From Nitrososphaerota archaeon (GTDB lineage Archaea > Thermoproteota > Bathyarchaeia > Bathyarchaeales > Bathycorpusculaceae), in the NCBI GenBank assembly GCA_031282985.1, contig JAITCR010000065.1, positions 1 through 5,433 of the forward strand: a stretch of 5,433 bases of DNA, written 5' to 3'. Below are positions 1 through 5,223 of this stretch, piece by piece. Position 1 is the first letter of the stretch. Each line of letters opens with the position of its first letter. The notes under the pieces are model-generated. The model had not been told where the DNA came from. It did no database searches and saw only the letters and a list, made by a program, of their open reading frames with translations. The translations under genes were made by a program, and so were the position numbers.

Positions 1-288
1 GTTAGGTGGTTTAGGGTGAGGTCTGGTAAGGGGGTTGTTTTGTTGTGGATGTGTTTTTGTGGGCGCTTGTTTGGTGTTGTTAAATGGGGGTTTGGTATGG
101 GTTATTGTTTGTTTCGGGGCTGGGTGGGTGAGGGTGAGTTTTTTTGTGTTTTTTTGGTGTATAATTTGTGGAGAGTTTTGAATATTGTGGGGTTTTAAAG
201 TTTTTGTAGGCAATACAGTTGTAGAGCACAATAAACGCATGAAAAAATTCAGAATCCTTCGACTGAGAAATTTGCGGTTGTTTGTCAT
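1..288 (-). CDS. Uncertain partial ORF, Thr/Pro/Asn/Lys-rich, runs off left edge
   Basis: On the minus strand a frame opens with ATG at 288-286 (in-frame TAA at 291-289 just upstream) and stays open for 96 codons to the window edge. The first 30 or so residues begin with a basic stretch (NNRKFLSRR) and a short, poorly hydrophobic segment (ILNFFMRLLCSTTVLP). The rest is hydrophilic and low-complexity, with about 14 prolines and many Thr, Asn, Gln, Lys and His, like a linker or surface stalk. No Shine-Dalgarno sequence precedes the ATG. The low-complexity part coincides with the G/T-rich tract, where few stops are expected, and the opposite strand is open as well. It may therefore be an artefact. 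No family is recognised. Confidence 0.2.
   Translation of the reverse strand, partial: MTNNRKFLSRRILNFFMRLLCSTTVLPTKTLKPHNIQNSPQIIHQKNTKKLTLTHPAPKQTITHTKPPFNNTKQAPTKTHPQQNNPLTRPHPKPPN
116..134 (+). other. Putative G-quadruplex motif
   Basis: Four G-runs (4, 3, 3 and 3 bases) are separated by loops of 2, 1 and 3 bases, which satisfies the canonical G3+N1-7 rule. Short loops like these favour a stable parallel quadruplex. Further G-runs lie at 14-16, 30-34, 61-63, 86-90, 99-101 and 189-192, so alternative or tandem structures are possible. The motif is seen directly; folding in the cell is inference. Confidence 0.6.
139..155 (+). terminator. Possible oligo-T terminator
   Basis: Two runs of seven T (139-145 and 149-155) are separated by GTG. 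Archaeal RNA polymerase commonly terminates at T-rich tracts without a hairpin, so this could end a plus-strand transcript entering from the left. The whole tract is T-rich by composition, so the runs may be incidental. Confidence 0.25.
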
Positions 289-290
289 TT

Positions 291-410
291 ATGTTGAATG
301 TTTTGAAAAAATTTACGGTACCTAAAAATATGGGTCTCTCTAGGAAGCGTCGTAAATGTCAGTATAACGCTGATTTTATGGCTGATGTTTTGTTTTCTTC
401 AGTTCTTTAG
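291..410 (+). pseudogene. Very short ORF, possible transposase OrfA-like remnant
   Basis: An ATG at 291 (second ATG at 330) opens a 39-codon frame ending in TAG at 408-410. From residue 16 it reads SRKRRKCQYNADFMADVL. This loosely resembles the start of HTH_Tnp_1/IS3-type OrfA proteins (a KRRKY-S-x-E/D-F-K-A-x-V pattern), which normally continue through a helix-turn-helix of about 80-100 residues. Here the frame stops at once, and I could not find the rest of a transposase in neighbouring frames, nor terminal inverted repeats. If the likeness is real, this is a decayed fragment; otherwise it is chance or a small unknown ORF. No ribosome-binding site is evident. Confidence 0.18.
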
Positions 411-415
411 GTTTC

Positions 416-526
416 ATGCGTAAGCCGTGTACCAACAAGATAATCGTAGCAGCAGACTTTCATGATAGGCTTATTGATTTATCTGGTGATGTTTTTGTCA
501 AGTGTCAAGTTTGCTTTTTTGTTTGA
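416..526 (+). CDS. Very short hypothetical ORF (36 codons)
   Basis: An ATG at 416 opens a 36-codon frame closed by TGA at 524-526. The middle (IIVAADFHDRLIDLSGDVF) has the alternating hydrophobic and charged pattern of folded protein, and two cysteines follow as CQVC. There is no Shine-Dalgarno sequence and no family I recognise. It is in a different frame from the preceding short ORF (291-410), so the two would join only through a frameshift. It could be a small protein, a gene remnant or chance. Confidence 0.15.
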   Translation: MRKPCTNKIIVAADFHDRLIDLSGDVFVKCQVCFFV

Positions 527-580
527 AGTGTTGTGCTGTAACTACTCTTTTTGTATGGTAACATTTTAATTTGCTGTGGT

Positions 581-590
581 TTTAAGTTTA
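581..590 (+). promoter_or_regulatory. Candidate TATA box for glyS
   Basis: The AT-rich element TTTAAGTTTA lies 18-27 bases before the TTG start, the distance expected if transcription starts at or very near the start codon. No good Shine-Dalgarno sequence lies between it and the gene, so a leaderless or nearly leaderless mRNA is plausible. A second AT-rich block (TTTTAATT, 564-571) could serve instead and would give a leader of roughly 15 bases. Assigned by position and composition only. Confidence 0.35.
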
Positions 591-607
591 AGACGGGATA
601 ATCTTAG

Positions 608-2383
608 TTGAGTGATGAAGTTAAATGTTCAAAGCCTGCGTGTGACAAGTTTACGGCAATTAATGAGTTAGCTAAAAGACGTGGTTTTTTCTGGTCGTCT
701 TTTGAGATTTATGGTGGAAGTGGCGGTTTTGTAACTTATGGTCCGTTGGGTACGCGTTTAAAGCAGAATGTGGAAGCGCGTCTTCGTGAGTTATTTGTTA
801 AGAAAATAGGTATTTTTGAAATGGAGTCATCTGTTATAGCGCCTAGTAAAGTGTTTGAAGCAAGTGGTCATGTTGATCACTTTAAAGAACCTATGGTTGA
901 ATGTCAAAAGTGTCATACTCGTTTTCGTGCGGATCATCTTTTAGAGGAAAAGGGCGTAAGCAGTAAAGAAGCAGAAAAAATGTCTCTTGATGAGGTTGCA
1001 CAGGCAATTGTCACTCATGAAATTGTTTGTCCTGATTGTAAAGGTCAATTTGGTAAACCTCAACGTTACCTGACAATGTTTGAGACCACTATTGGTCCTT
1101 ATAGTGGTGCTGTTGGTTATGGTCGACCTGAAGCGGCGCAAAATATTTTTGTTGAATTTAATCGTCTTTTTAATATTGCACGTGAAAAGTTGCCTTTTGG
1201 CGCTATTCAAATTGGTCATGCTCTTCGTAATGAAATTTCGCCTAGGCAGGGTCTTATACGGTTGCGTGAATTTACAATTTCTGATTTGGAATTCTTCTTT
1301 GACCCAGAGGATCAGAGGTGCAAATTTATTTCTGAAATGGCTAATGAAGTTCTGCCAGTTTTGTTGTGTGATACACGACTAAAAGAGTGTGAAGATGTTA
1401 CCCTTTTTACTGTCCGTGAAGCTTTAGATAAAAAAATTATTCTTTGTGAATGGCAAGCATTTTTTATGGCAATGGCAAAACGTCTTCTTGTTGAATTAGG
1501 TGTACCTATGGAGCGGCAACGTTTTCTTGAAAAGCTTCCTTGGGAGAAAGCGCATTATAGTACGCAAAGTTTTGATCAAGAAGTTCTTGTTGATCGTTGG
1601 GGTTGGGTAGAGGTTTCTGGTCATGCTTACCGTACAGATTATGATTTATTATGTCATATGAAGGTAAGTGGTGTTGATTTACGGGTCTATAAGGAATATC
1701 CTGTGCCTGTTGAGCGGGAAGAGTTAGCTGTTAAGCCTATAATGGCAAAGTTTGGTCCCGCATATAAGGGTGATGCGGGTAAAGTTGCTGCAGAGCTTGC
1801 AAAAATTCCAATAGATACAGTTATTGCAGATATGGACAAAGACGGGTATGTGACTGTTGGTAACTATAAAGTTTTCAAAGAACAAGTCGAAATTGGTTGC
1901 CAAAAAACAGTTGAACGTGGTACGCGTTTTATTCCACATGTTGTGGAACCCAGTTTTGGTTGTGACCGCTTATTCTATGTTGCACTTGAATACGCATATA
2001 ACGTTAAAGATGATCGGGTAATACTGAGTTTTCCTAAGTGTATAACGCCTATTCAAGTGGGTATTTATCCTTTAATGGGTAGAGATGGTCTTGATACTAA
2101 AGCGTTAGAGATTCAGAAACAATTAACTCAGGCTGGATTTATGACTGATTATGATGAAGCAGGCTCTATTGGCAGACGATATGCTCGTGCAGATGAGGCA
2201 GGCGTAGCATTAGGCGTAACTGTTGATTATGACACCCTTAATGATGATACAGTAACTATTCGTGACCGCGACAGCTGGCAACAAGTACGTACACCCATTA
2301 AAAAATTGCCTGAATTACTGTATCAGTACTTTGCTGGGAAAATAGATTTTGAATTGTTAGGCAAAATAGTTCAAAATAAGTAG
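608..2383 (+). CDS. glyS: Glycine--tRNA ligase (archaeal/eukaryotic-type class II)
   Basis: This cytoplasmic enzyme charges tRNA-Gly with glycine using ATP. The 591-residue product has the homodimeric class II layout. An N-terminal LAKRRGFFWSSFEIYGG block (21-37) leads into FVTYGPLGTRLK. Zinc-binding-type pairs follow at C99/C102 and C141/C144, flanking an inserted segment. Motif 2 lies around GHALRNEISPRQG (203-215) with REFTISDLEFF after it, and motif 3 is EPSFGCDRL (447-455). The C-terminal anticodon-binding domain spans about 478-577 and includes SIGRRYARADE and VTVDYDT. The length is normal. TTG at 608 is the only usable start: a TAG precedes it directly (605-607), and the first internal Met is residue 72, well inside the catalytic core. 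No strong Shine-Dalgarno sequence is visible. The name glyS follows common archaeal usage. Confidence 0.97.
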   Translation: MSDEVKCSKPACDKFTAINELAKRRGFFWSSFEIYGGSGGFVTYGPLGTRLKQNVEARLRELFVKKIGIFEMESSVIAPSKVFEASGHVDHFKEPMVECQKCHTRFRADHLLEEKGVSSKEAEKMSLDEVAQAIVTHEIVCPDCKGQFGKPQRYLTMFETTIGPYSGAVGYGRPEAAQNIFVEFNRLFNIAREKLPFGAIQIGHALRNEISPRQGLIRLREFTISDLEFFFDPEDQRCKFISEMANEVLPVLLCDTRLKECEDVTLFTVREALDKKIILCEWQAFFMAMAKRLLVELGVPMERQRFLEKLPWEKAHYSTQSFDQEVLVDRWGWVEVSGHAYRTDYDLLCHMKVSGVDLRVYKEYPVPVEREELAVKPIMAKFGPAYKGDAGKVAAELAKIPIDTVIADMDKDGYVTVGNYKVFKEQVEIGCQKTVERGTRFIPHVVEPSFGCDRLFYVALEYAYNVKDDRVILSFPKCITPIQVGIYPLMGRDGLDTKALEIQKQLTQAGFMTDYDEAGSIGRRYARADEAGVALGVTVDYDTLNDDTVTIRDRDSWQQVRTPIKKLPELLYQYFAGKIDFELLGKIVQNK

Positions 2384-2388
2384 CTACC

Positions 2389-2394
2389 TTTTTT
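2389..2394 (+). terminator. Oligo-T stretch after glyS
   Basis: A run of six T begins 6 bases after the glyS stop codon. Oligo-T tracts are typical archaeal termination signals, so this may end or reduce the glyS transcript before the DUF47-endA pair. No hairpin is associated, and read-through into a three-gene operon remains possible. Confidence 0.35.
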
Positions 2395-2404
2395 AATGAA
2401 AACA

Positions 2405-2412
2405 AGTATACA
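2405..2412 (+). promoter_or_regulatory. Weak candidate TATA element for the DUF47-endA pair
   Basis: AGTATACA sits about 50 bases before the DUF47 start. A TATA box here would place transcription initiation near 2430-2436, leaving a leader of about 25 bases that includes the Shine-Dalgarno sequence at 2440-2446. Support is positional only. Confidence 0.2.
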
Positions 2413-2439
2413 AAGCATTGTAAAGAAAGAGAATATTTG

Positions 2440-2446
2440 AGAGGAG
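2440..2446 (+). promoter_or_regulatory. Shine-Dalgarno sequence deciding the DUF47 TTG start
   Basis: AGAGGAG lies 12 bases before the TTG at 2459. It overlaps an in-frame TGA at 2438-2440, so translation in this frame cannot start further upstream. This supports the TTG at 2459 as the start. Confidence 0.55.
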
Positions 2447-2458
2447 CGCAAAAACAAT

Positions 2459-3118
2459 TTGGTACTTCCTGCAGAAACAGAAGAGCGCGTAAAGCGTAGA
2501 GCCCTAAATACATGTTCGGATAATCTACGTAAGGTTGTAGATGTTTCACGAAAAATTCCCCAAATAGTTGAATACTTTGTAAATGGGGATAAAGAGAATG
2601 CAAAGAAGCTATTAACAGAAATACGTGCAGGCGAGACAGAGGTTGTCGAATCACGACGCATGGTTAGTCAGGAACTCGCTGAAATAGGCGCAATCCTCAT
2701 AAGCAGAGAAGACTTTTTGAGATTTACAAATCTTTCAAGTGAAATAGCTGACTTTTCCGAAGGCATCGCTTTCTATTTAATAGAAATTATGGAACACAAC
2801 TGGGTTGTATCTACAGACATAAAAAGTGACCTAGTTAGATTATCTTCAGCTGTCCTTGACGCGGTACTTAAACTCCGCGAAACTATGATGGTTCTCAATT
2901 ATGGTTCACAAAAAACTTTAGAACGCGCTAAAGACGTAGAAATTGCCGAACGCATAGTTGATGATCAATACCGCACATTAACTATCAAAATTTTAAGCAG
3001 TCAACTAGAAACCCCTGCACTGTTTTTACTTAGAGACGTTTTACAAATGCTTGAAAACTGTGCTGACAAAGCCGAAGACGCTGCAGACACCGCACGCATG
3101 TTATCAATGGTAATGTAA
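2459..3118 (+). CDS. DUF47 / PhoU-like family protein
   Basis: The 219-residue product is predicted to be almost entirely alpha-helical, soluble and charged, with no signal peptide or membrane segment. It fits the DUF47 (TIGR00153, PhoU-like) family in length and pattern. ISREDFLRFTNLSSEIADFSEG (first half residues 81-90, second half 91-102) matches the family's I-x-R-E-D-x-L…IAD segment. The C-terminal helix carries ENCADKAEDAAD (199-210), the acidic E/D-x3-D type motif that binds metal in PhoU-like folds. Family members are often beside Pit-type phosphate permeases and are thought to regulate phosphate or metal transport, but no transporter is in this window. The gene lies 75 bp after glyS and 2 bp before endA, so co-transcription with endA is likely. 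Its role here is unknown. The start is TTG, the only option after the upstream in-frame TGA. Confidence 0.85.
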   Translation: MVLPAETEERVKRRALNTCSDNLRKVVDVSRKIPQIVEYFVNGDKENAKKLLTEIRAGETEVVESRRMVSQELAEIGAILISREDFLRFTNLSSEIADFSEGIAFYLIEIMEHNWVVSTDIKSDLVRLSSAVLDAVLKLRETMMVLNYGSQKTLERAKDVEIAERIVDDQYRTLTIKILSSQLETPALFLLRDVLQMLENCADKAEDAADTARMLSMVM

Positions 3119-3120
3119 AA

Positions 3121-3705
3121 TTGGCACAACAAAACCTTGGGAACAAAAAAATCAAGGTTGAACTCATAGACAACTTTTTAGTCGTCTGGAACCCCAAAGA
3201 AGGCTCACACCTCTATAAAACAGCATACTATGGCAAGCCCATTGGTATTCCAAAACCAAAAATCCCCGAATTCGACGTACCCCTCATTTTAGATTTAATG
3301 GAAGGCCTCTATCTCGCAGAAACAGGACAAATCGAAATCATTGAAAACAAAAAACCTGTAAGCCTCAAAACATTACAAAAAAAAGCCATGCAACTATACG
3401 AAGAATTTGAAGTCAAATACACCGTTTACCATGACCTACGCACAAACGGACTAATAGTTATGCCAGGAATAAAATTCGGTTGCGACTTTGCCGTCTACAA
3501 ATACGGCCCAGGCATAGAACACGCACCCTACATGGTTTCTGTAAAACCCCAAGGCAGTACCATTTCAGCAACAGAAATCGTAAAAGCCGGAAGGTTAGCA
3601 ACAACCGTACGCAAACGCTTCATCATTGCAGTACCTAACAAAAATAAAGACAAAGAAGACGAAGGAAAAACAAAATATCTAATTTTCAAATGGTTCAAAG
3701 CTTAA
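3121..3705 (+). CDS. endA: tRNA-splicing endonuclease (tRNA-intron lyase), catalytic subunit
   Basis: EndA cuts archaeal pre-tRNA at the bulge-helix-bulge motif at both intron ends, leaving 2',3'-cyclic phosphate and 5'-OH ends for a ligase. The 194-residue protein is close to the roughly 180-residue single-repeat type. The N-terminal domain includes LILDLMEGLYLAETG (55-69). The C-terminal nuclease domain has YHDLRTNGLIVMPGIKFG (103-120) and the apparent catalytic triad Y126 (FAVY), H134 (EHAPY) and K165 (TVRKR). The H-to-K spacing of 31 equals that of the Methanocaldococcus enzyme. A charged loop (about 173-185) precedes the last strand and corresponds to the acidic loop used in subunit contacts. 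TTG starts 2 bases after the DUF47 stop; only a weak GGTAAT (3109-3114) precedes it, so translational coupling is likely. Oligomeric type is uncertain. Confidence 0.93.
   Translation: MAQQNLGNKKIKVELIDNFLVVWNPKEGSHLYKTAYYGKPIGIPKPKIPEFDVPLILDLMEGLYLAETGQIEIIENKKPVSLKTLQKKAMQLYEEFEVKYTVYHDLRTNGLIVMPGIKFGCDFAVYKYGPGIEHAPYMVSVKPQGSTISATEIVKAGRLATTVRKRFIIAVPNKNKDKEDEGKTKYLIFKWFKA
3666..3675 (-). terminator. Possible oligo-T terminator of the nucleotidyltransferase gene, inside endA
   Basis: Read on the minus strand this is TTTTGTTTTT, 36-45 bases beyond the stop of the convergent nucleotidyltransferase gene. Only 5 bases separate the two convergent stops, so transcripts of one gene probably extend into the 3' end of the other. 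The tract could equally be a by-product of Lys/Asn codons in endA. Confidence 0.2.
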
Positions 3706-3710
3706 CTTAC

Positions 3711-4970
3711 TTAACTGCCCAAAACCTGATTTAACAAATTGACCTTGACATTTTGATGCGGATAAACCTTTGCCGATGAAAGAACACATCCTGCCTCTAT
3801 AGTTACATCATCAGCTATAACTGATACATCAGAAATTTTTGTTGGACTCAGCTGACTGGAACGAATTTTTACGTGTCTACCTATAATGCTATCCTGTATT
3901 TCTGCATAATCCTCAACTGCAACCCTATCCATAACTGCCGTGTTACTAATCACCGCATTTTTGCCAACACGAGTAAAATTATCAATACAACAATTACTCA
4001 AAATTGCGCCATCCTCTATTTGACAATGACGACCAATTAAAACTGACCCATTAACATGAATTCTTTTTCGCCTAATTTTCCGCACAATCTGCTCACGACA
4101 TTTCTCGGAGTCACTACTTTTCCCTTGCACCCAAACACAACAATCCAAGTCAGTATGCAAACGTTCCCCAAAATCATTTAACACTGGAACATAATTATGC
4201 AATAAATACTTCATAGCCTCCAAATAATTCTTAGGCGTACCTACATCAAACCAGCTGCCTTTAAGCCTATAACCATAAACCGGATATCCCGATTGAATAA
4301 CATATGGAATGAAATCGTAACCAAAATCAAGACGATTCCTATCTTTAATTATCTGCTGCACACCTTTTTCTTTAAATATCTCTCTAACCTCAGGAGAAAT
4401 CACATACAAACCAGTATTTGCAAGATTACCCGGAGCATCTTTAGGCAAAGGCTTCTCAACAAACCGCTTAATTTTACCACTGCTATCAATATCTGCAATA
4501 CCCAAACCTTCAACATTATCCACCTCCCGAAGCACAATAGTCAACGCCGCCCTTTTTTCCTTATGAAAATCCATTAAACGTTTAATTTCAACATCAAAAA
4601 TATTATCCCCCTGAACAGCAAAAACAGGCGTTTTCAGGTTATAGTACTCCAGGTTAATACTAGCTGAGTCAGCACTACCTATATCATCAACATTAGGTTG
4701 ATATCTAATATGCAAACGCGGTTTAATATTATAACGTGCACTAAACCCATAACCCGACTCAAAATAATCATACAGATTCCGGTAATTAGTGTAACCTTTT
4801 ACCCCAAAAATAATGTTTCTAACACCCTGAGAGGCTAAGGAAAGAAGAGCAAATTCCACTAATGGCCTATTCAATAACCGTAGATAAGCCTTGCTTGTTT
4901 CAGCTGTTAAAGGCAACAAACGCGTAGCTTTCCCACCTACTGGAATAATAACAGTTAAATCCTTCAACAA
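3711..4970 (-). CDS. Sugar-phosphate nucleotidyltransferase with C-terminal left-handed beta-helix
   Basis: It probably makes NDP-sugars from sugar-1-phosphate and NTP for glycan or lipid glycosylation. Sugar and nucleotide cannot be assigned; glucose-1-phosphate thymidylyltransferase, mannose-1-phosphate guanylyltransferase and GlmU-like activities are all possible. In the 419-residue form, an N-terminal Rossmann-like NTP-transferase domain has GGKATRL (12-18), SKAYLRLLNRP (26-36), QGDN (120-123, metal-binding Asp122), FVEKP (170-174), NTGLYVISPE (185-194) and WFDVGTP (240-246, second Asp242). A basic linker (about 280-303) leads to hexapeptide repeats at about 305-408. The nucleotide loop has GKAT where G-x-G-T is usual. 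I prefer TTG at 4970 because GGTGAGGG (4982-4975) is a good Shine-Dalgarno match and the next residues reach the first beta strand. The frame extends to a TTG at 5021 (436 residues), which cannot be excluded; another TTG follows at 4967. Confidence 0.88.
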   Translation of the reverse strand: MLKDLTVIIPVGGKATRLLPLTAETSKAYLRLLNRPLVEFALLSLASQGVRNIIFGVKGYTNYRNLYDYFESGYGFSARYNIKPRLHIRYQPNVDDIGSADSASINLEYYNLKTPVFAVQGDNIFDVEIKRLMDFHKEKRAALTIVLREVDNVEGLGIADIDSSGKIKRFVEKPLPKDAPGNLANTGLYVISPEVREIFKEKGVQQIIKDRNRLDFGYDFIPYVIQSGYPVYGYRLKGSWFDVGTPKNYLEAMKYLLHNYVPVLNDFGERLHTDLDCCVWVQGKSSDSEKCREQIVRKIRRKRIHVNGSVLIGRHCQIEDGAILSNCCIDNFTRVGKNAVISNTAVMDRVAVEDYAEIQDSIIGRHVKIRSSQLSPTKISDVSVIADDVTIEAGCVLSSAKVYPHQNVKVNLLNQVLGS

Positions 4971-4974
4971 ATAA

Positions 4975-4982
4975 CCCTCACC
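4975..4982 (-). promoter_or_regulatory. Shine-Dalgarno sequence deciding the nucleotidyltransferase start
   Basis: On the minus strand this reads GGTGAGGG and contains GGTGA, complementary to the 3' end of archaeal 16S rRNA. The GGTGA core ends 7 bases before TTG at 4970. It favours that start over the TTG at 5021, which has no such sequence just upstream. Confidence 0.5.
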
Positions 4983-5050
4983 AGTTGAAACACAATTAAC
5001 ACCCAAACATTTCACCAACAATAATTTGTAGTAAACATAGATTAAACAAA

Positions 5051-5060
5051 CTTTTTAAAA
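5051..5060 (-). promoter_or_regulatory. Candidate TATA box for the nucleotidyltransferase gene
   Basis: On the minus strand TTTTAAAAAG is preceded by purine-rich AGAGGTAG, suggestive of a BRE-TATA pair. Transcription would start near 5030, giving a leader of about 60 bases to TTG 4970 or about 9 bases to TTG 5021. Assigned by pattern only. Confidence 0.4.
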
Positions 5061-5223
5061 CTACCTCTAATCACCAGACGAAACCTGTTTTCATAGCACA
5101 AACAACAAAAGAGTACACACATGTCTTTAACCCAAATCTGCAAATTAGAACCTGTATTCAGTAGACCTTAGACGTAATTTATTTGTTGATGTTGAATAGT
5201 GACATATTACTGACAGATTTTTA

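Larger units (their letters stand above)
1..198. other. Extreme G/T-rich low-complexity tract at left edge
   Basis: The plus strand here has about 80 G and only 5 C in the first 200 bases, and is rich in T. The bias ends abruptly near position 200, where G and C become far closer (about 21 to 13 in the next 100 bases). One plus frame is open from the window edge to a TAA at 196-198, and the frame exactly opposite on the minus strand is open too. Stop codons are rare in such skewed DNA, so openness is weak evidence of coding. The plus frame reads as a Gly/Val/Phe/Trp-rich peptide resembling no family I know. I treat this as probably non-coding or low-complexity DNA, with coding on the minus strand as the main alternative. 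Confidence 0.6.
199..607. other. 409-bp gap upstream of glyS without a confident gene
   Basis: Only frames shorter than about 40 codons are present, with ordinary base composition compared with the tract to the left. A tandem 7-bp direct repeat (GTCAAGT) occupies 497-510. A small inverted repeat (TCAG 249-252, CTGA 263-266) surrounds a 10-base loop. No tRNA, C/D-box RNA or insertion-sequence end could be established. The final 40 bases probably contain the glyS promoter. Confidence 0.5.

Noticed and set aside
16..198. Plus-strand 60-residue ORF starting at GTG.
   Set aside because: It is a product of the G/T-rich tract, where stops are rare. Its Gly/Val/Phe/Trp-rich sequence resembles no family, it has no ribosome-binding site, and the opposite strand is equally open.
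218..270. tRNA-like fragments: AGTTGTAGAGCAC resembling a D-arm, followed by TTCGACT resembling a T-loop.
   Set aside because: No acceptor stem can be drawn, the T-stem does not pair (AATCC against GAGAA), and there is no proper anticodon stem. Probably coincidence, at most a decayed fragment.
497..510. Tandem 7-bp repeat GTCAAGT as a possible repeat array or regulator site.
   Set aside because: Only two copies occur, with no further copies nearby, so there is no support for an array or operator.
941..1382. Open frames on both strands inside glyS.
   Set aside because: They lie wholly within the well-supported synthetase gene, and the translations resemble no protein family.
2298..2661. Two minus-strand ORFs across the glyS-DUF47 junction.
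   Set aside because: They overlap the 3' end of glyS and the start of the DUF47 gene antisense, and lack ribosome-binding sites and recognisable motifs.
4293..4577. Plus-strand 94-residue ORF opposite the nucleotidyltransferase gene.
   Set aside because: It is antisense to a conserved domain, and its Asn/Ile/Thr-rich translation follows from the A/C-rich plus strand.
5186..5213. Possible C/D-box small RNA (TTGATGT followed by CTGA).
   Set aside because: The C box is imperfect and only 17 bases separate the boxes, too short for a guide RNA with internal C'/D' boxes.
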